A stretch of DNA of 64,000 nt from an uncultured Amylibacter sp. (GCA_947497475.1 CANMGS010000001.1:1116001-1180000); one strand, 5' to 3'; counted from the first letter of the stretch, positions 47,263-56,694 are shown. Made by a program: numbers and translations. Notes: generated by a model not told the origin, from the sequence alone.

Positions 47263-48363
47263 ATGTCATTTAACAGTTTCGGTCACTTATTCCGCGTCAC
47301 CACTTGGGGCGAAAGCCACGGACCTGCATTGGGTGCGACTGTGGACGGATGCCCACCGAACATTCCGCTAAATGAAGAGATGCTTCAGGTTTGGTTGGAT
47401 AAACGTAAACCAGGCCAGAATAAATATACCACTCAACGCCGCGAACCTGATCAGGTGGAAATTCTATCTGGTGTGTTTGAAGGCAAAACGACGGGTACGC
47501 CAATTCAACTGATGATCCGCAATACGGATCAACGGTCTAAAGATTATGGCGACATCATCGAAAAGTTCCGCCCAGGGCATGCGGATATTACCTATTGGCA
47601 GAAATACGGCATCCGTGACCATCGTGGGGGTGGGCGTTCTTCGGCACGTGAAACGGCTGCTCGTGTGGCCGCTGGTGGCGTTGCGCGTGCTGTGTTGGAT
47701 GTGTTGGTGCCAGAGATTAAGATTTTAGGTTACATGACGCAGATGGGTGCGAAGCAAATTGATCGTGCGAATGTTGATTTATCTGAGATCAATAACAATC
47801 CGTTTTGGTCGCCTGATACAAAGGCAGCTGATGATTGGGCGGCTTATTTGGATGAGTTGCGCAAGTCGGGTAATTCTGTGGGTGCCGTAATCGAGGTAAT
47901 CGCACAAGGTGTACCAGCTGGATTAGGTGCGCCTGTATATGCGAAACTTGATACAGATATTTCCACTGCGATGATGTCTATCAATGCCGTAAAAGGTGTC
48001 GAGATCGGTGCTGGCATGGGTGCTGCTGAATTAACAGGTGAAGACAATGCCGATGAAATTACGATGGGCCCGAATGGCCCAGAATATTCATCTAATCATG
48101 CTGGCGGTATTTTGGGCGGTATTTCAACAGGTCAAGATTTGATTTGTCGTTTTGCAGTTAAGCCAACATCATCTATTTTAAAGACACGCAAAACGATCAC
48201 GAAATCTGGTGAAGACACAGAGATTATTACCAAGGGCCGCCATGACCCATGTGTGGGTATTCGTGCAGTTCCTGTGGGTGAAGCGATGATGGCCTGTGTG
48301 GTGTTGGATCATTGGTTGCTGCATCGCGGGCAAATTGGTGAGAACCAAGGTAAAATCGGATAG
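47263..48363 (+). CDS. aroC: Chorismate synthase
   Basis: 366 residues from the ATG at 47263, which has AAGGAG at proper distance; an in-frame ATG six codons upstream is disfavoured. Makes chorismate from EPSP with reduced FMN. Signatures: [17 protein letters not shown], the second block [14 protein letters not shown] with [20 protein letters not shown], and [20 protein letters not shown]. Last enzyme of the shikimate pathway. Confidence 0.97.
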   Translation: MSFNSFGHLFRVTTWGESHGPALGATVDGCPPNIPLNEEMLQVWLDKRKPGQNKYTTQRREPDQVEILSGVFEGKTTGTPIQLMIRNTDQRSKDYGDIIEKFRPGHADITYWQKYGIRDHRGGGRSSARETAARVAAGGVARAVLDVLVPEIKILGYMTQMGAKQIDRANVDLSEINNNPFWSPDTKAADDWAAYLDELRKSGNSVGAVIEVIAQGVPAGLGAPVYAKLDTDISTAMMSINAVKGVEIGAGMGAAELTGEDNADEITMGPNGPEYSSNHAGGILGGISTGQDLICRFAVKPTSSILKTRKTITKSGEDTEIITKGRHDPCVGIRAVPVGEAMMACVVLDHWLLHRGQIGENQGKIG

Positions 48364-48395
48364 GTCTTATTGACAGTCAGCAACGATTAAACGAA

Positions 48396-48431
48396 CCTCC
48401 GCAATATATATAAAAAAACTTATTGCGGAGG
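48396..48431 (+). promoter_or_regulatory. Hairpin covering the ribosome-binding site of the lysE-type gene
   Basis: A perfect 11-bp stem (CCTCCGCAATA, 48396-48406, with TATTGCGGAGG, 48421-48431) has a 14-nt AT-rich loop. The right arm contains the GGAGG ribosome-binding site six bases before the ATG at 48437, so the folded RNA would block translation. It could also serve in part as the aroC transcript end, although no T-run follows. Confidence 0.7.
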
Positions 48432-48436
48432 CTTTC

Positions 48437-49063
48437 ATGAGCTTTGAAACATGGCTTCTATTTCTTATTGTTAGTTTGGCTCCTGTTATGAGCCCAGGAC
48501 CAGGTATCCTATTTGGAATAACGAACGCGCTTCGGTATGGTGTTAAGACGACGATCATAATTGGTATTGTGAATGCCTTGGGCATTACTGTGCTTGGTCT
48601 AGCTGTTGGGTTTGGCTTGGGTGCATTGATGAAAGCATCTATGTTTGCCTTTACGATCCTAAAGATTTTTGGTGCGGGCTATCTGATTTGGCTTGGTATT
48701 AAAATTTGGAGAGATCGATCTGCCTTTGCGATTGATGCAAAACCTTCAAAGAAAGCGGCTCCTATGCGTCGCCTGACTGTTCAGGCGTTAGCGATTTCTT
48801 TAACGAATCCTAAAGCAATGATTGCAATTGCCGCGCTATTCCCGCCGTTTATCAATCATGCTTCATCAACAGGCCCGCAGGTTGTTATCTTGGCGGTAAG
48901 TTACGGTGTATTATGTGCAGCAAACCATGTTCTGATTGCTTACTCTGGAAATTGGTTGCGACGGTTTTTAACAACTGAAAAACGGGTAAAAAGATTGCGT
49001 CGTGTTACGGGTGGTATGTTTATCAGTTTTGGCACAGCGCTGGCTGTTAGCAGCCGCCCATAA
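48437..49063 (+). CDS. LysE/RhtB-family amino acid exporter
   Basis: 208 residues, six membrane helices, with APVMSPGPGILFGITNALRYGVKT at the N-terminus and ISLTNPKAMIAIAALFPPF in the middle. An exporter of an amino acid or related compound. It is the second such gene in the window and is not a close copy of the one at 38416. The leader hairpin suggests translational control. Confidence 0.88.
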   Translation: MSFETWLLFLIVSLAPVMSPGPGILFGITNALRYGVKTTIIIGIVNALGITVLGLAVGFGLGALMKASMFAFTILKIFGAGYLIWLGIKIWRDRSAFAIDAKPSKKAAPMRRLTVQALAISLTNPKAMIAIAALFPPFINHASSTGPQVVILAVSYGVLCAANHVLIAYSGNWLRRFLTTEKRVKRLRRVTGGMFISFGTALAVSSRP

Positions 49064-49082
49064 AACTAGAGATTTTGATATA

Positions 49083-49112
49083 AAAAAGGCCGCATCGATG
49101 TGCGGCCTTTTT
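49083..49112. terminator. Bidirectional terminator between lysE-type and HU genes
   Basis: A perfect 12-bp stem (AAAAAGGCCGCA / TGCGGCCTTTTT) with a 6-nt loop and T-tracts on both strands serves two convergent genes. Confidence 0.93.
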
Positions 49113-49133
49113 ATTGAATTCTATGTAATTCGC

Positions 49134-49424
49134 TTATGCGTTGATTACGTCTTTCAAAGCTTTCGCGATTGTTACTTTTGCAACGCGGTCAGCTGGTTTT
49201 TGGAATTGCTCGCCAGTTGCTGGGTTGCGCACCATACGCTCTGGGCGCGCACGGCATGCGAATTTGCCTAAACCTGGAAGTGTAACTGCACCACCGGCTG
49301 CAACTTCGTTTGTGATGATTGATGTCAAAGTGCCAAGAAATGCATCTGCTGATTTCTTATCTGAACCCATGCCTTCAGCGATTGCTGCTACTAGTTGGGT
49401 CTTTGTCATTGGTTTTTGTGACAT
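49134..49424 (-). CDS. HU-family DNA-binding protein
   Basis: 96 residues with the HU/IHF fold: MTKTQLVAAIAEGMGSDKKSADAFLGTLTSII, GAVTLPGLGKFACRARPERMVRNPATGEQFQKPA (the beta arm with RNPATG) and VTIAKALKDVI. It bends and packs chromosomal DNA. AGGAGCAG precedes the start. One gene, with its own terminator. Confidence 0.93.
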   Translation of the reverse strand: MSQKPMTKTQLVAAIAEGMGSDKKSADAFLGTLTSIITNEVAAGGAVTLPGLGKFACRARPERMVRNPATGEQFQKPADRVAKVTIAKALKDVINA

Positions 49425-49662
49425 GTTACTGCTCCTGTTAAAATACTTGCTTCGAATTATTGAAGCCTGCCGTAAATAAACTCGATTTTCCAGTAGATAT
49501 CAACAAAAGACGGCATGAAAATAGGCTAAAAACCACAATATTTAGGTTTATTCGTGGGTTAAGAGGCTATTTGTTGTGGGGAAAACTATGAAAATAGGAC
49601 TTTAAGATGATATTTGGATTTATTTCGGCAGCAAAAATGACCACGATTTCACCGCAATCCCC

Positions 49663-50514
49663 TTATTTTATAGGCCCATTGGCTAAGTTATTAAGCAGTG
49701 GTTTATGTGCAAAACCTGTGCTGGAATAAGATTGACGCAAGATATTTGACGAGGTTTCGTACCCTTTAATTGAATAAGAAATATGTATATCGAATGGTCG
49801 CGTTAATGTGGACACTGTGACAGGTATTTGGTGTGTTCGCGAAGCTTGTGCAACATCAGATCGGACCGATTGTATTGTTTGTTCTAAGTCAGTTTTTTCC
49901 ACCATCAACGTGTCTAATAAAGCTCCAGTAAATAAGCTGTGTGATCCCGTACCATCATATGCGGAGTGCCCATATGAAGTCGCGAAAACCAGTAATGTTT
50001 CGAGGTTTAAGTTTGAGGTTATGTTTGTGCTCTGGATTATAGAATTTTCTGTATCAAGAGGCAGTTCTAAACAAGCGTCTAAAATGATAGCCTTTTGCGC
50101 AAATGGGTTATCGAAATAATCTAATAAATCTGCTGTAGATATTGCAGATGCTCTACCTGCTTGATCGTTTATAGATAAGAGCTCAAGTACGTTACCATTC
50201 ATGTGACTGTGGCCTGCATAATAGACTATGATCTGATTTGCATGAACGGCCTGTTGAGATACAAAAGAGAGAGTACGTTTGAAGTCGCTGCTGTTTGTAT
50301 TCTGGGTTAAAAAAACGGTGAACCCCATGCTGGATAAAACGCGTGCGATAGAATCCGCATCGCGAGATGCATTTTTTAATTTTGGTAGGTGCTCATAATC
50401 AGAGTTGCCAATAACCAGAGCAATCTTTGAGTTATGCACGTTTGCAAATGCATAGTTGAAAAAAGCGATTACACAGAGAAGTAGTGTTAGATGGAACAGC
50501 TGAGAGCGAAACAT
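49663..50514 (-). CDS. Exported caspase-fold (peptidase C14-type) protein
   Basis: 283 residues: signal peptide (about 1-24, ending YAFA), then a caspase-like p20 domain starting IALVIGNSDYEHLPKLKNASRDADSIA. The dyad is seen as His102 in YYAGHSH and Cys148 in ILDACLE. Metacaspase-type enzymes usually have GHG after the Tyr-Tyr-Ala and DACR at the Cys; here these read GHSH and DACL, so substrate preference may differ. The C-terminal about 70 residues are without a known domain. It lies five bases after the OmpA-type gene, so both are co-transcribed and probably act in the periplasm. Confidence 0.85.
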   Translation of the reverse strand: MFRSQLFHLTLLLCVIAFFNYAFANVHNSKIALVIGNSDYEHLPKLKNASRDADSIARVLSSMGFTVFLTQNTNSSDFKRTLSFVSQQAVHANQIIVYYAGHSHMNGNVLELLSINDQAGRASAISTADLLDYFDNPFAQKAIILDACLELPLDTENSIIQSTNITSNLNLETLLVFATSYGHSAYDGTGSHSLFTGALLDTLMVEKTDLEQTIQSVRSDVAQASRTHQIPVTVSTLTRPFDIHISYSIKGYETSSNILRQSYSSTGFAHKPLLNNLANGPIK

Positions 50515-50519
50515 TTTTA

Positions 50520-51194
50520 TTAACTTTTGGACTGACAGCCGTTTTCAACGATCTTTGAAGAAAACTCTACGCGACGATTAAAAGGACTTTCGCCTTTTTT
50601 ATCTGGCAATGGATATGCTTCACCTGCTCCTAAAATCGACAATCGTTTTTTATCGACCGAATTAAGTGATACGAGATAAGTATAAACTGACTGCGCACGT
50701 TTTTTGGACAAGCCTAAATTGTATTGGTCTGAACCAACTGTATCTGTGTGCCCTGTAATTTTTATACAGTTATCTTTCATTGAGGGTGAATTTAAAACGA
50801 CTGTGAGGCGTTTTAAATGATCTTGATATTCTTTGGTTAAAACTTCTGAATCAAAGGCGAAATGGATATAATATCCATTTTCTGACTTTGCAGCTTTGCG
50901 ATCTATTTTAGGTGTTTTAACGACAGATTTTTGCGGCGCTGTAATTTGTATTTTTGGAAGTTGTACAATTTTTTGCTGAGCATCTGGAAGTTCTGCTGTG
51001 GAATCTAGATTTACAATTAACCCGCGAGATGTGCCTAAGTGATGTGTTCCCATGCAGCTTGTTTTATTGTCTGGCTTTAGGGCGTTTAATATTGCGCAAT
51101 TACTGGCATCTATTGGCAGATTGACCTGTGCAAAACTATGGTTAGCATTCAATATTGATAATGCCATAACGATTAAGAAGTTGAAGATCTGCAT
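50520..51194 (-). CDS. OmpA-family peptidoglycan-binding envelope protein
   Basis: 224 residues: signal peptide (to about 22, SFAQ), a low-complexity middle with several Cys (about 33 and 47), and a C-terminal OmpA domain (about 105-215) with YYIHFAFDSEVLT, ITGHTDTVGSDQYNLGLSKKRAQSV and SPFNRRVEFS. It lacks the OmpA barrel, so it is a periplasmic or lipid-free peptidoglycan-binding protein. AAAGGATAT precedes the start. It is divergent from the acyltransferase-to-HlyD operon. Confidence 0.88.
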   Translation of the reverse strand: MQIFNFLIVMALSILNANHSFAQVNLPIDASNCAILNALKPDNKTSCMGTHHLGTSRGLIVNLDSTAELPDAQQKIVQLPKIQITAPQKSVVKTPKIDRKAAKSENGYYIHFAFDSEVLTKEYQDHLKRLTVVLNSPSMKDNCIKITGHTDTVGSDQYNLGLSKKRAQSVYTYLVSLNSVDKKRLSILGAGEAYPLPDKKGESPFNRRVEFSSKIVENGCQSKS

Positions 51195-51363
51195 TGTAAT
51201 ATCCTTTCGCTGTGAACAGGCTTAGAATCTATGAATGAAGATTTCGTAATCTGATTTATTAAAATTATTAAAGTTTTAAATGGTAACGGTTTGCTAGTGA
51301 AGCTGTGAGATTGATTTCCTATCTGCATAGAAAGGTACAATTATCGCTACTGAAATAAACAGA

Positions 51364-52503
51364 ATGGTATGGATTGACGGGCTTCGCTTGATTGCAAGCA
51401 TCTCTATGATTGGCTTGCATGCATCGTCTGATATTAATGGCCAACCATTTCCTGATTTTACTGCGTCTGATCGGGTAGGACCCGTTATGTTTCGGTCAAT
51501 TATGTATTTGGCTCGTACCGAATTGTTTTTAATTATCTCGTTGTTCTTACTCTTCATGTCATTGGACAAACGGCCGCGCGGTTATAGGGCTGTGATTAAA
51601 GAGCAATCCAAACGGTTACTACGCCCGTTTTTATTCTGGGTGGTTGTTTATGCGTTTTATCGGTTAGTTAAAGCTTATTCGTTTGGCTATGAAGCAGCCA
51701 TTTTTGCAGAGCTTGCAAACCCCATTAATTGGGCGGGATATGTCATATTAGGTGATGTACAATATCATATGCACTTCTTGCCGACATTGTTCGCAATGAT
51801 TTTGCTTTTCCCGATATGTTTGATTGCAATTGATACGCCATGGATCGGGTTGGTTGTTCTGATCTGTTTATTCGCAAAGCGCGAAGCAGATGTTTGGTTG
51901 TGGGCGCATAAAGATATTATTCCAGCGTTTGATTACGTGATCCGTTTGGTCAAAGTTGTAACCTATATGGGGTATGGGTTTGTTGCTGCGGCGGCTTATG
52001 GCATGTTCAAATCGATTAGCCGTAATCAATTATTGCCGTATTTCTATGTTCTTCTGTTTACAGGTGTTCTCTTATATCTGCTGAAACTGGTTTACAGTTT
52101 TCGTGTTATTGAGAATGGCGACTGGCAATATAATTACGCGCCTGGTTTTTGGGCGGATTTTTTGATGCCATGTATTCTCTTTTTGCTATTTATGGCTGCC
52201 CCAAAGATTAATAATCATAGCCGTCTGTCTACTCTGGCTCCCTATGGTTTTGGTATATATCTTGTTCATCCAATTTTCTTAGATATGGCAGAGATTGCCA
52301 TGTGGAAAACTGCGCTTACACCAATGGTTTTTGTAACTTTGAAAGCGTTATGGGCGCTAACTGCTTCATCAATATTTGTATGGGTTTTATCTAAAACTAC
52401 TTTGTTTGGCTGGACCGTTGGTTTGGGTTCTTTTCCTAGTCTTAGTAAAATCGCAAGTATTTTAAATTTAAAAATGAAACTGAAAATATCGAGGAGCAAA
52501 TGA
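51364..52503 (+). CDS. Membrane acyltransferase (acyltransferase_3 family)
   Basis: 379 residues, about ten membrane helices. The family start is visible as VWIDGLRLIASISMIGLHASSD, with the active-site His in LHASSD, and the helix-rich end with PYGFGIYLVHPIF. Such enzymes O-acylate sugars in polysaccharides or lipids. No good ribosome site precedes the ATG at 51364; an ATT start at 51340, behind AAAGG, would add IATEINR-like residues and is worth considering, since the fold usually has a few residues before WIDxLR. It is first in the seven-gene operon and overlaps the STAS gene (ATGA). Confidence 0.85.
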   Translation: MVWIDGLRLIASISMIGLHASSDINGQPFPDFTASDRVGPVMFRSIMYLARTELFLIISLFLLFMSLDKRPRGYRAVIKEQSKRLLRPFLFWVVVYAFYRLVKAYSFGYEAAIFAELANPINWAGYVILGDVQYHMHFLPTLFAMILLFPICLIAIDTPWIGLVVLICLFAKREADVWLWAHKDIIPAFDYVIRLVKVVTYMGYGFVAAAAYGMFKSISRNQLLPYFYVLLFTGVLLYLLKLVYSFRVIENGDWQYNYAPGFWADFLMPCILFLLFMAAPKINNHSRLSTLAPYGFGIYLVHPIFLDMAEIAMWKTALTPMVFVTLKALWALTASSIFVWVLSKTTLFGWTVGLGSFPSLSKIASILNLKMKLKISRSK

Positions 52504-52850
52504 TGAAATTTGAAAGGCAAGAACATGGGGCAATTACCCATATCAAACTTGAAGAAACGCGATTGGATGCAGCGCAATCCATTCGCTTTAAAGAAGCAGT
52601 CCGTGAAATAGTTGATGAAGGTGCGACCCATATTTTATTAGATATGGGTGCTGTGAATTTCATGGACAGTTCTGGCTTAGGGGCTTTGGTCTCTATGATG
52701 AAGTATATGGGAACCGAGAAAAAGTTCGAACTGACTGGACTGACACCCATGGTTGAAAAGGTGTTTAAGTTAACCCGTATGGACGAAGTTTTCCAAGTGT
52801 ATGGGTCAACACAAGAAGCATTATCCGCTTCTGAAAATACGTTGATCTAA
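52500..52850 (+). CDS. STAS-domain protein (anti-sigma-factor antagonist type)
   Basis: 116 residues forming one STAS domain: AITHIKLEETRLDAAQSIRFKEAVREIV, the loop VNFMDSSGLGALVSMMKYMG with the phosphorylatable Ser (about 59-60), and a C-terminal helix. Such proteins bind RsbW-like kinases when unphosphorylated. The start codons at 52500 and 52503 are both behind GAGGAGC. The neighbour on the right encodes the matching kinase-type ATPase, giving a two-part partner switch. Confidence 0.92.
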   Translation: MMKFERQEHGAITHIKLEETRLDAAQSIRFKEAVREIVDEGATHILLDMGAVNFMDSSGLGALVSMMKYMGTEKKFELTGLTPMVEKVFKLTRMDEVFQVYGSTQEALSASENTLI

Positions 52851-53300
52851 ATGAATAAAAATATTCGTAAAAATCATGCTTCGCCTAATTTCATATTGCG
52901 GCGATGCATGGCTAATCGACAAGAGCTTGTCCCGCATTTGCTGGATGATATCCAAGACTGGATGAAAACTGTGGGAGTCTCGGAAGGGAAAACAACAGAT
53001 GTACAAATTGTATTAGCTGAAGCTTTAAACAACGTTATTGAACATGGGTTTGAGCATGAAAATATGGGAGAGCTTGAAATCCGAATTGAAGTATTTGGTG
53101 AAAGAGTAACAGTGCATGTAAGCGATAATGGTATGGAGTTTACACCGCCAAGTAATACACAAACGCCACTAAAATTTGAGGACAATTTGGATGAATTGCC
53201 TGAGGGTGGTTTTGGATGGTTTTTGATTAAAGAAATCACATCTTCTTTTGAATTTCACCGAAAAAAAGACCGGAACGAATTGATCTTATTTTTTAATTAA
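52851..53300 (+). CDS. RsbW-like ATPase / serine kinase
   Basis: 149 residues, starting directly after the STAS stop. The HATPase_c_2 fold shows the N-box VLAEALNNVIEHGFEH (about 48-63), G1 VSDNGMEF (about 93-100) and G2 EGGFGWFLIKEI (about 122-133). RsbW-type proteins bind a sigma factor or another target and phosphorylate the STAS partner. No sigma factor or PP2C phosphatase gene is found in the window, so the target is open. Confidence 0.92.
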   Translation: MNKNIRKNHASPNFILRRCMANRQELVPHLLDDIQDWMKTVGVSEGKTTDVQIVLAEALNNVIEHGFEHENMGELEIRIEVFGERVTVHVSDNGMEFTPPSNTQTPLKFEDNLDELPEGGFGWFLIKEITSSFEFHRKKDRNELILFFN

Positions 53301-53403
53301 ACATTGAGTGGAATTTTAGTGAATTAATCTAGGTAGTTATCAAGAAATTTACTGAATCAATTTACTAATAGTGCTGGATGTATTGCTCTTTGATTGAGCG
53401 GAA

Positions 53404-55248
53404 TTGGATAAGCACTTGATCTTGATGAATATGGAAATTCGTAAACTTTTTATTGGAGTGGGAGCCGTTGTCGTTGCATGCAGTTTCCTCGGAGTGATTG
53501 TTGTTCTGGGCGATGCGGTTGGGGAAACGGTAACAAGCAACATAAGTAAAGAAAAAGAGCGATTAAAACGCGAAGCGGATCGTATAGCAGATGCTAAGAA
53601 AGCTCAGGCTAAGCAACCTTTAACCTTAGTAGGACAACATAATCCACAAGGTTTGGATGCTGATATTTATAAGGCTTCTGGGTTCGCTTTAGAAACAACA
53701 GGTTTATCTAAACAAGCTGAAACAAACTTAAAGCAATTGCCAAGTTTGATGCGTGGCACAATCCCTGTGCAAACATTATCGTCAGTTTATGGGCAAGAAA
53801 AGAAAACCAATGCACCTAGAATGTGCGAAATGGAGGAGGATTATTTTGAAAAACTCGAATTGGATCAACCTTTAAAATCAGGATATTTAGATGATAATTC
53901 ATATGTGCGTCGCTTTAAACATCGCCGTGGATTTTTAAATGATAGAGAGATGGCCGCAGCAAAAGTTGCTTGGGGGTATTTTGAAAAGTTTACTCAAGAG
54001 ACGACCGGCCTTGCCAACTCAGTTGGAGCTTATCCTTCTACAACCCTATGGGATACAGCTTCCTATGTAAGCGGAATTGTTGCAGCGTATGAGCTGTGCT
54101 TGATCGAGAAACCAGAATTCGACAAACGCATGTTGAAGCTGTTGACTACGATTAGGAACCTAAAACTTTTCCGTAATGAAATGCCAAATAAAGTTTACCA
54201 CACGAAAACGGGTGAGCAGGTTGACTATACAAATAAAGCTGGCGAAATCGGATATTCCGCGCTGGATATTGGGCGCTTTTTGGTTTGGATGCGTATCATA
54301 AGAAACCGATATCCACATTTAGCAAATACAGTTGATAATATGATTTTGCGTTGGGATTTTGCGAACGTTATCGATGAAGACGGCGTAATGTATGGCGCTG
54401 CTGTTGATAAGGAAACCAAAGAAACAATTTATACGCAAGAGGGGCGTTTAGGCTACGAAGAATATGCAGCCAAAGGATTTGCGCTGTGGGGATTTAAACC
54501 TTATTTTGCGCACCGTGCTGAGCCATATCTAACCACAAATATATTTGATGTACGTGTGCCTTATGATGGCAGAGATCCAAGAATATTTCATTCACAGAAC
54601 TACGTCGTAACGGAAAGCTATTTACTTGATGGTTTAGAATTGAATTGGGATTTGCCGCATGATGATGTGTCTGATGATCGTACCCATACAGATGGCTGGC
54701 GCGCTGAATTTGCGGACCGTATTTACGAAGTTCAACATAATCGTTTTGAAATACAGGGATATTTGACCGCACGATCAGAGCACAATGTAAAAGGCCCTCC
54801 GTATTTCACGTACGATACAATTTTTTCGGATGGATACCCATGGAACACCGTAACGCCGCGTGGTGATTATGCCCCAGAACATGCGGCCATTGCAACTAAA
54901 GCTGCATTTGGATTGTGGGCTTTGTGGGACACGTATTACACGGATATTTTATATGACGCTGTTATTGAATTGTTTGATCCAGATCGTGGGTTTTACGAAG
55001 GTTTATATGAAGGCGGTAATGGGCATATAGAAATTCAAACAGCGAATAATAACGGCATTCTGTTAGCTGCATTATTACATAAAGTGCAGGGCCGAATTTT
55101 CACACCATCTCATGCAAAGTCTGAGGTTTGGTTCACCAAATTTAGGGATCGCGACCTTAGAATCAAACGCGGCCTGCCTGATCCGCCTCAACAAGCAGAT
55201 TGGTTGCCAGCCTATAAACACCCAGCACAGATAAAGGAAACACAATGA
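53404..55248 (+). CDS. DUF3131 protein, membrane-anchored (alpha/alpha barrel glycosidase-like)
   Basis: 614 residues from TTG at 53404; ATG at 53425 or 53431 are alternatives, and none has a strong ribosome site. A single N-terminal membrane helix (about 16-36) is followed by a charged coiled stretch (KEKERLKREADRIADAKKAQAK) and a large domain (about 170-530) with DNSYVRRF...FLNDREMAAAKVAWGYFEKFTQETTGLANS, SALDIGRFLVWMRIIRNRYP and the closing PDRGFYEGLYEGG, matching the DUF3131 family of (alpha/alpha)6 barrels. Relatives accompany polysaccharide synthesis. It probably trims or binds a glycan outside the inner membrane. It overlaps the next gene (ATGA). Confidence 0.83.
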   Translation: MDKHLILMNMEIRKLFIGVGAVVVACSFLGVIVVLGDAVGETVTSNISKEKERLKREADRIADAKKAQAKQPLTLVGQHNPQGLDADIYKASGFALETTGLSKQAETNLKQLPSLMRGTIPVQTLSSVYGQEKKTNAPRMCEMEEDYFEKLELDQPLKSGYLDDNSYVRRFKHRRGFLNDREMAAAKVAWGYFEKFTQETTGLANSVGAYPSTTLWDTASYVSGIVAAYELCLIEKPEFDKRMLKLLTTIRNLKLFRNEMPNKVYHTKTGEQVDYTNKAGEIGYSALDIGRFLVWMRIIRNRYPHLANTVDNMILRWDFANVIDEDGVMYGAAVDKETKETIYTQEGRLGYEEYAAKGFALWGFKPYFAHRAEPYLTTNIFDVRVPYDGRDPRIFHSQNYVVTESYLLDGLELNWDLPHDDVSDDRTHTDGWRAEFADRIYEVQHNRFEIQGYLTARSEHNVKGPPYFTYDTIFSDGYPWNTVTPRGDYAPEHAAIATKAAFGLWALWDTYYTDILYDAVIELFDPDRGFYEGLYEGGNGHIEIQTANNNGILLAALLHKVQGRIFTPSHAKSEVWFTKFRDRDLRIKRGLPDPPQQADWLPAYKHPAQIKETQ

Positions 55249-56675
55249 AGGTTCGTATACATAAATGCTTTTCAGCAATGATCTTATGGTCTGTGGTGTG
55301 TTTAAATGTGGTTCATGCTCAGGATGGGGCAAATGAACGTGTCGCGATCTTAGATACTGCTATCCCATTTGCGATTGGTTCAAGAGAAGGGGAGCAAACA
55401 ATTAGGGGCTCGTTTGGTTGGCCAACTTTTCAAGAGGGTTTCGTGCAAGGTGTATATTTCCGGTTTGATCCTGATGGCTATGCCCGATTTAGTAAAAGCC
55501 CACGTTTAGATGAAGATGTTTTTGAAGTTATCTGTGATGCTGGTACAACAAAGTGTATTGCGAAAAAAAATAGTTTAGAAATCGGTTTAACCGCTCAGGG
55601 GCAGCCACATTTAAATATCATTGGCTTAACCCCAAACGACCGCTTTTTTATCTCTGATCGAAAAAGCGAACTCCCTTTGCCACAATCTATCTTAGGACCA
55701 ATTGATCAGCGATTAGAAGTATTGTTGTCTACTGATGGTGACCTTATCGTTCGAAGAGAATTGGAAACATTACAAACATTCTCTTTAGTGGGGTTTTCAG
55801 CGACGGTTACATATCTTCGGTGGATTTCTCAAAACCAATCATCATTTATTTTCCCCAGAGGTTGGCCCGTTCCCAGTCAACAAGGTGCTTTGGGAAACAC
55901 TGCTGAACCTGCGTTAACAACTGGTTTATCAAATACGCAACAAATCCAAGCAAATCGTTGGGGGACCGTACCAGTTGCCAATCAACAAAATGGGCAGCAA
56001 AAATATTCAGGTTTGTCAACACAGTCGTTAAATGTTCAACCCGTCGGTACGGATACATATGAACTGCCGGCGAGTGAATTTGCACAACAAGCACAAGGCC
56101 GTAGTTTGACGTCTGATGTTAATAAATTTGCATTTCCAGCAGAATCTGGGCCACTCAATAACTCGTACCGGAATAGTGATGAGATGCTTACAAAAGATGG
56201 GCAATATACATCGCAAATCTTACAGCAAGAATTGGCGAAGATTAATCGTTCGTTGATGAACTTAGGCATCAAGTTAGACAACTTATCGCAACAGATTAAT
56301 TACGAGGGAACAGTTGCCATTCGAAGTAACCAAAGTGCGGGCAAGCCAAATACGCGCCTATTTGAGACCACCAATCAAAACCAGCAACCATCTATGATTG
56401 ATAAAACGGATGCCGAGCAGACACGAGAAGCTGTTATTAAAAGTACCTTGGAGGATGTTCAGAATGAAAAAAGCGCCTCTAGAACAAATCTTAATGGCGT
56501 GGAACAAGGCGAAGTTTCGGTGAAGAAGACAATTGTTGAAAGGTTACTAGAAGAGTTGAGCAGTACAAAAAAGCCGTCCGATGTTGCACCAGAACCAACA
56601 GCGCCGAAGGCAAATGAGTTTATCTCTCTATCCGATTACATCAACAAAGTGATGCAAGAAGAAGCGCAACAGTAA
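55245..56675 (+). CDS. Exported protein with C-terminal coiled coil, unknown
   Basis: 476 residues. A signal peptide (about 1-25, ending VVHAQ) leads to a beta-rich N-terminal half (IRGSFGWPTFQEGFVQGVYFRFDPDGYARF), with two cysteines (VICDAGTTKCIAKK), reminiscent of the YbaY/invasion-associated IalB-like folds but not assignable. A Gln/Asn-rich linker (about 200-270) and a coiled coil (about 325-350, LQQELAKINRSLMNLGIKLDNLSQQI) follow. It overlaps the DUF3131 gene. It may be an external partner for the DUF3131 protein or the exporter. Function unknown. Confidence 0.75.
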   Translation: MKVRIHKCFSAMILWSVVCLNVVHAQDGANERVAILDTAIPFAIGSREGEQTIRGSFGWPTFQEGFVQGVYFRFDPDGYARFSKSPRLDEDVFEVICDAGTTKCIAKKNSLEIGLTAQGQPHLNIIGLTPNDRFFISDRKSELPLPQSILGPIDQRLEVLLSTDGDLIVRRELETLQTFSLVGFSATVTYLRWISQNQSSFIFPRGWPVPSQQGALGNTAEPALTTGLSNTQQIQANRWGTVPVANQQNGQQKYSGLSTQSLNVQPVGTDTYELPASEFAQQAQGRSLTSDVNKFAFPAESGPLNNSYRNSDEMLTKDGQYTSQILQQELAKINRSLMNLGIKLDNLSQQINYEGTVAIRSNQSAGKPNTRLFETTNQNQQPSMIDKTDAEQTREAVIKSTLEDVQNEKSASRTNLNGVEQGEVSVKKTIVERLLEELSSTKKPSDVAPEPTAPKANEFISLSDYINKVMQEEAQQ

Positions 56676-56694
56676 ATAGTGATAGGAGTGTGAT

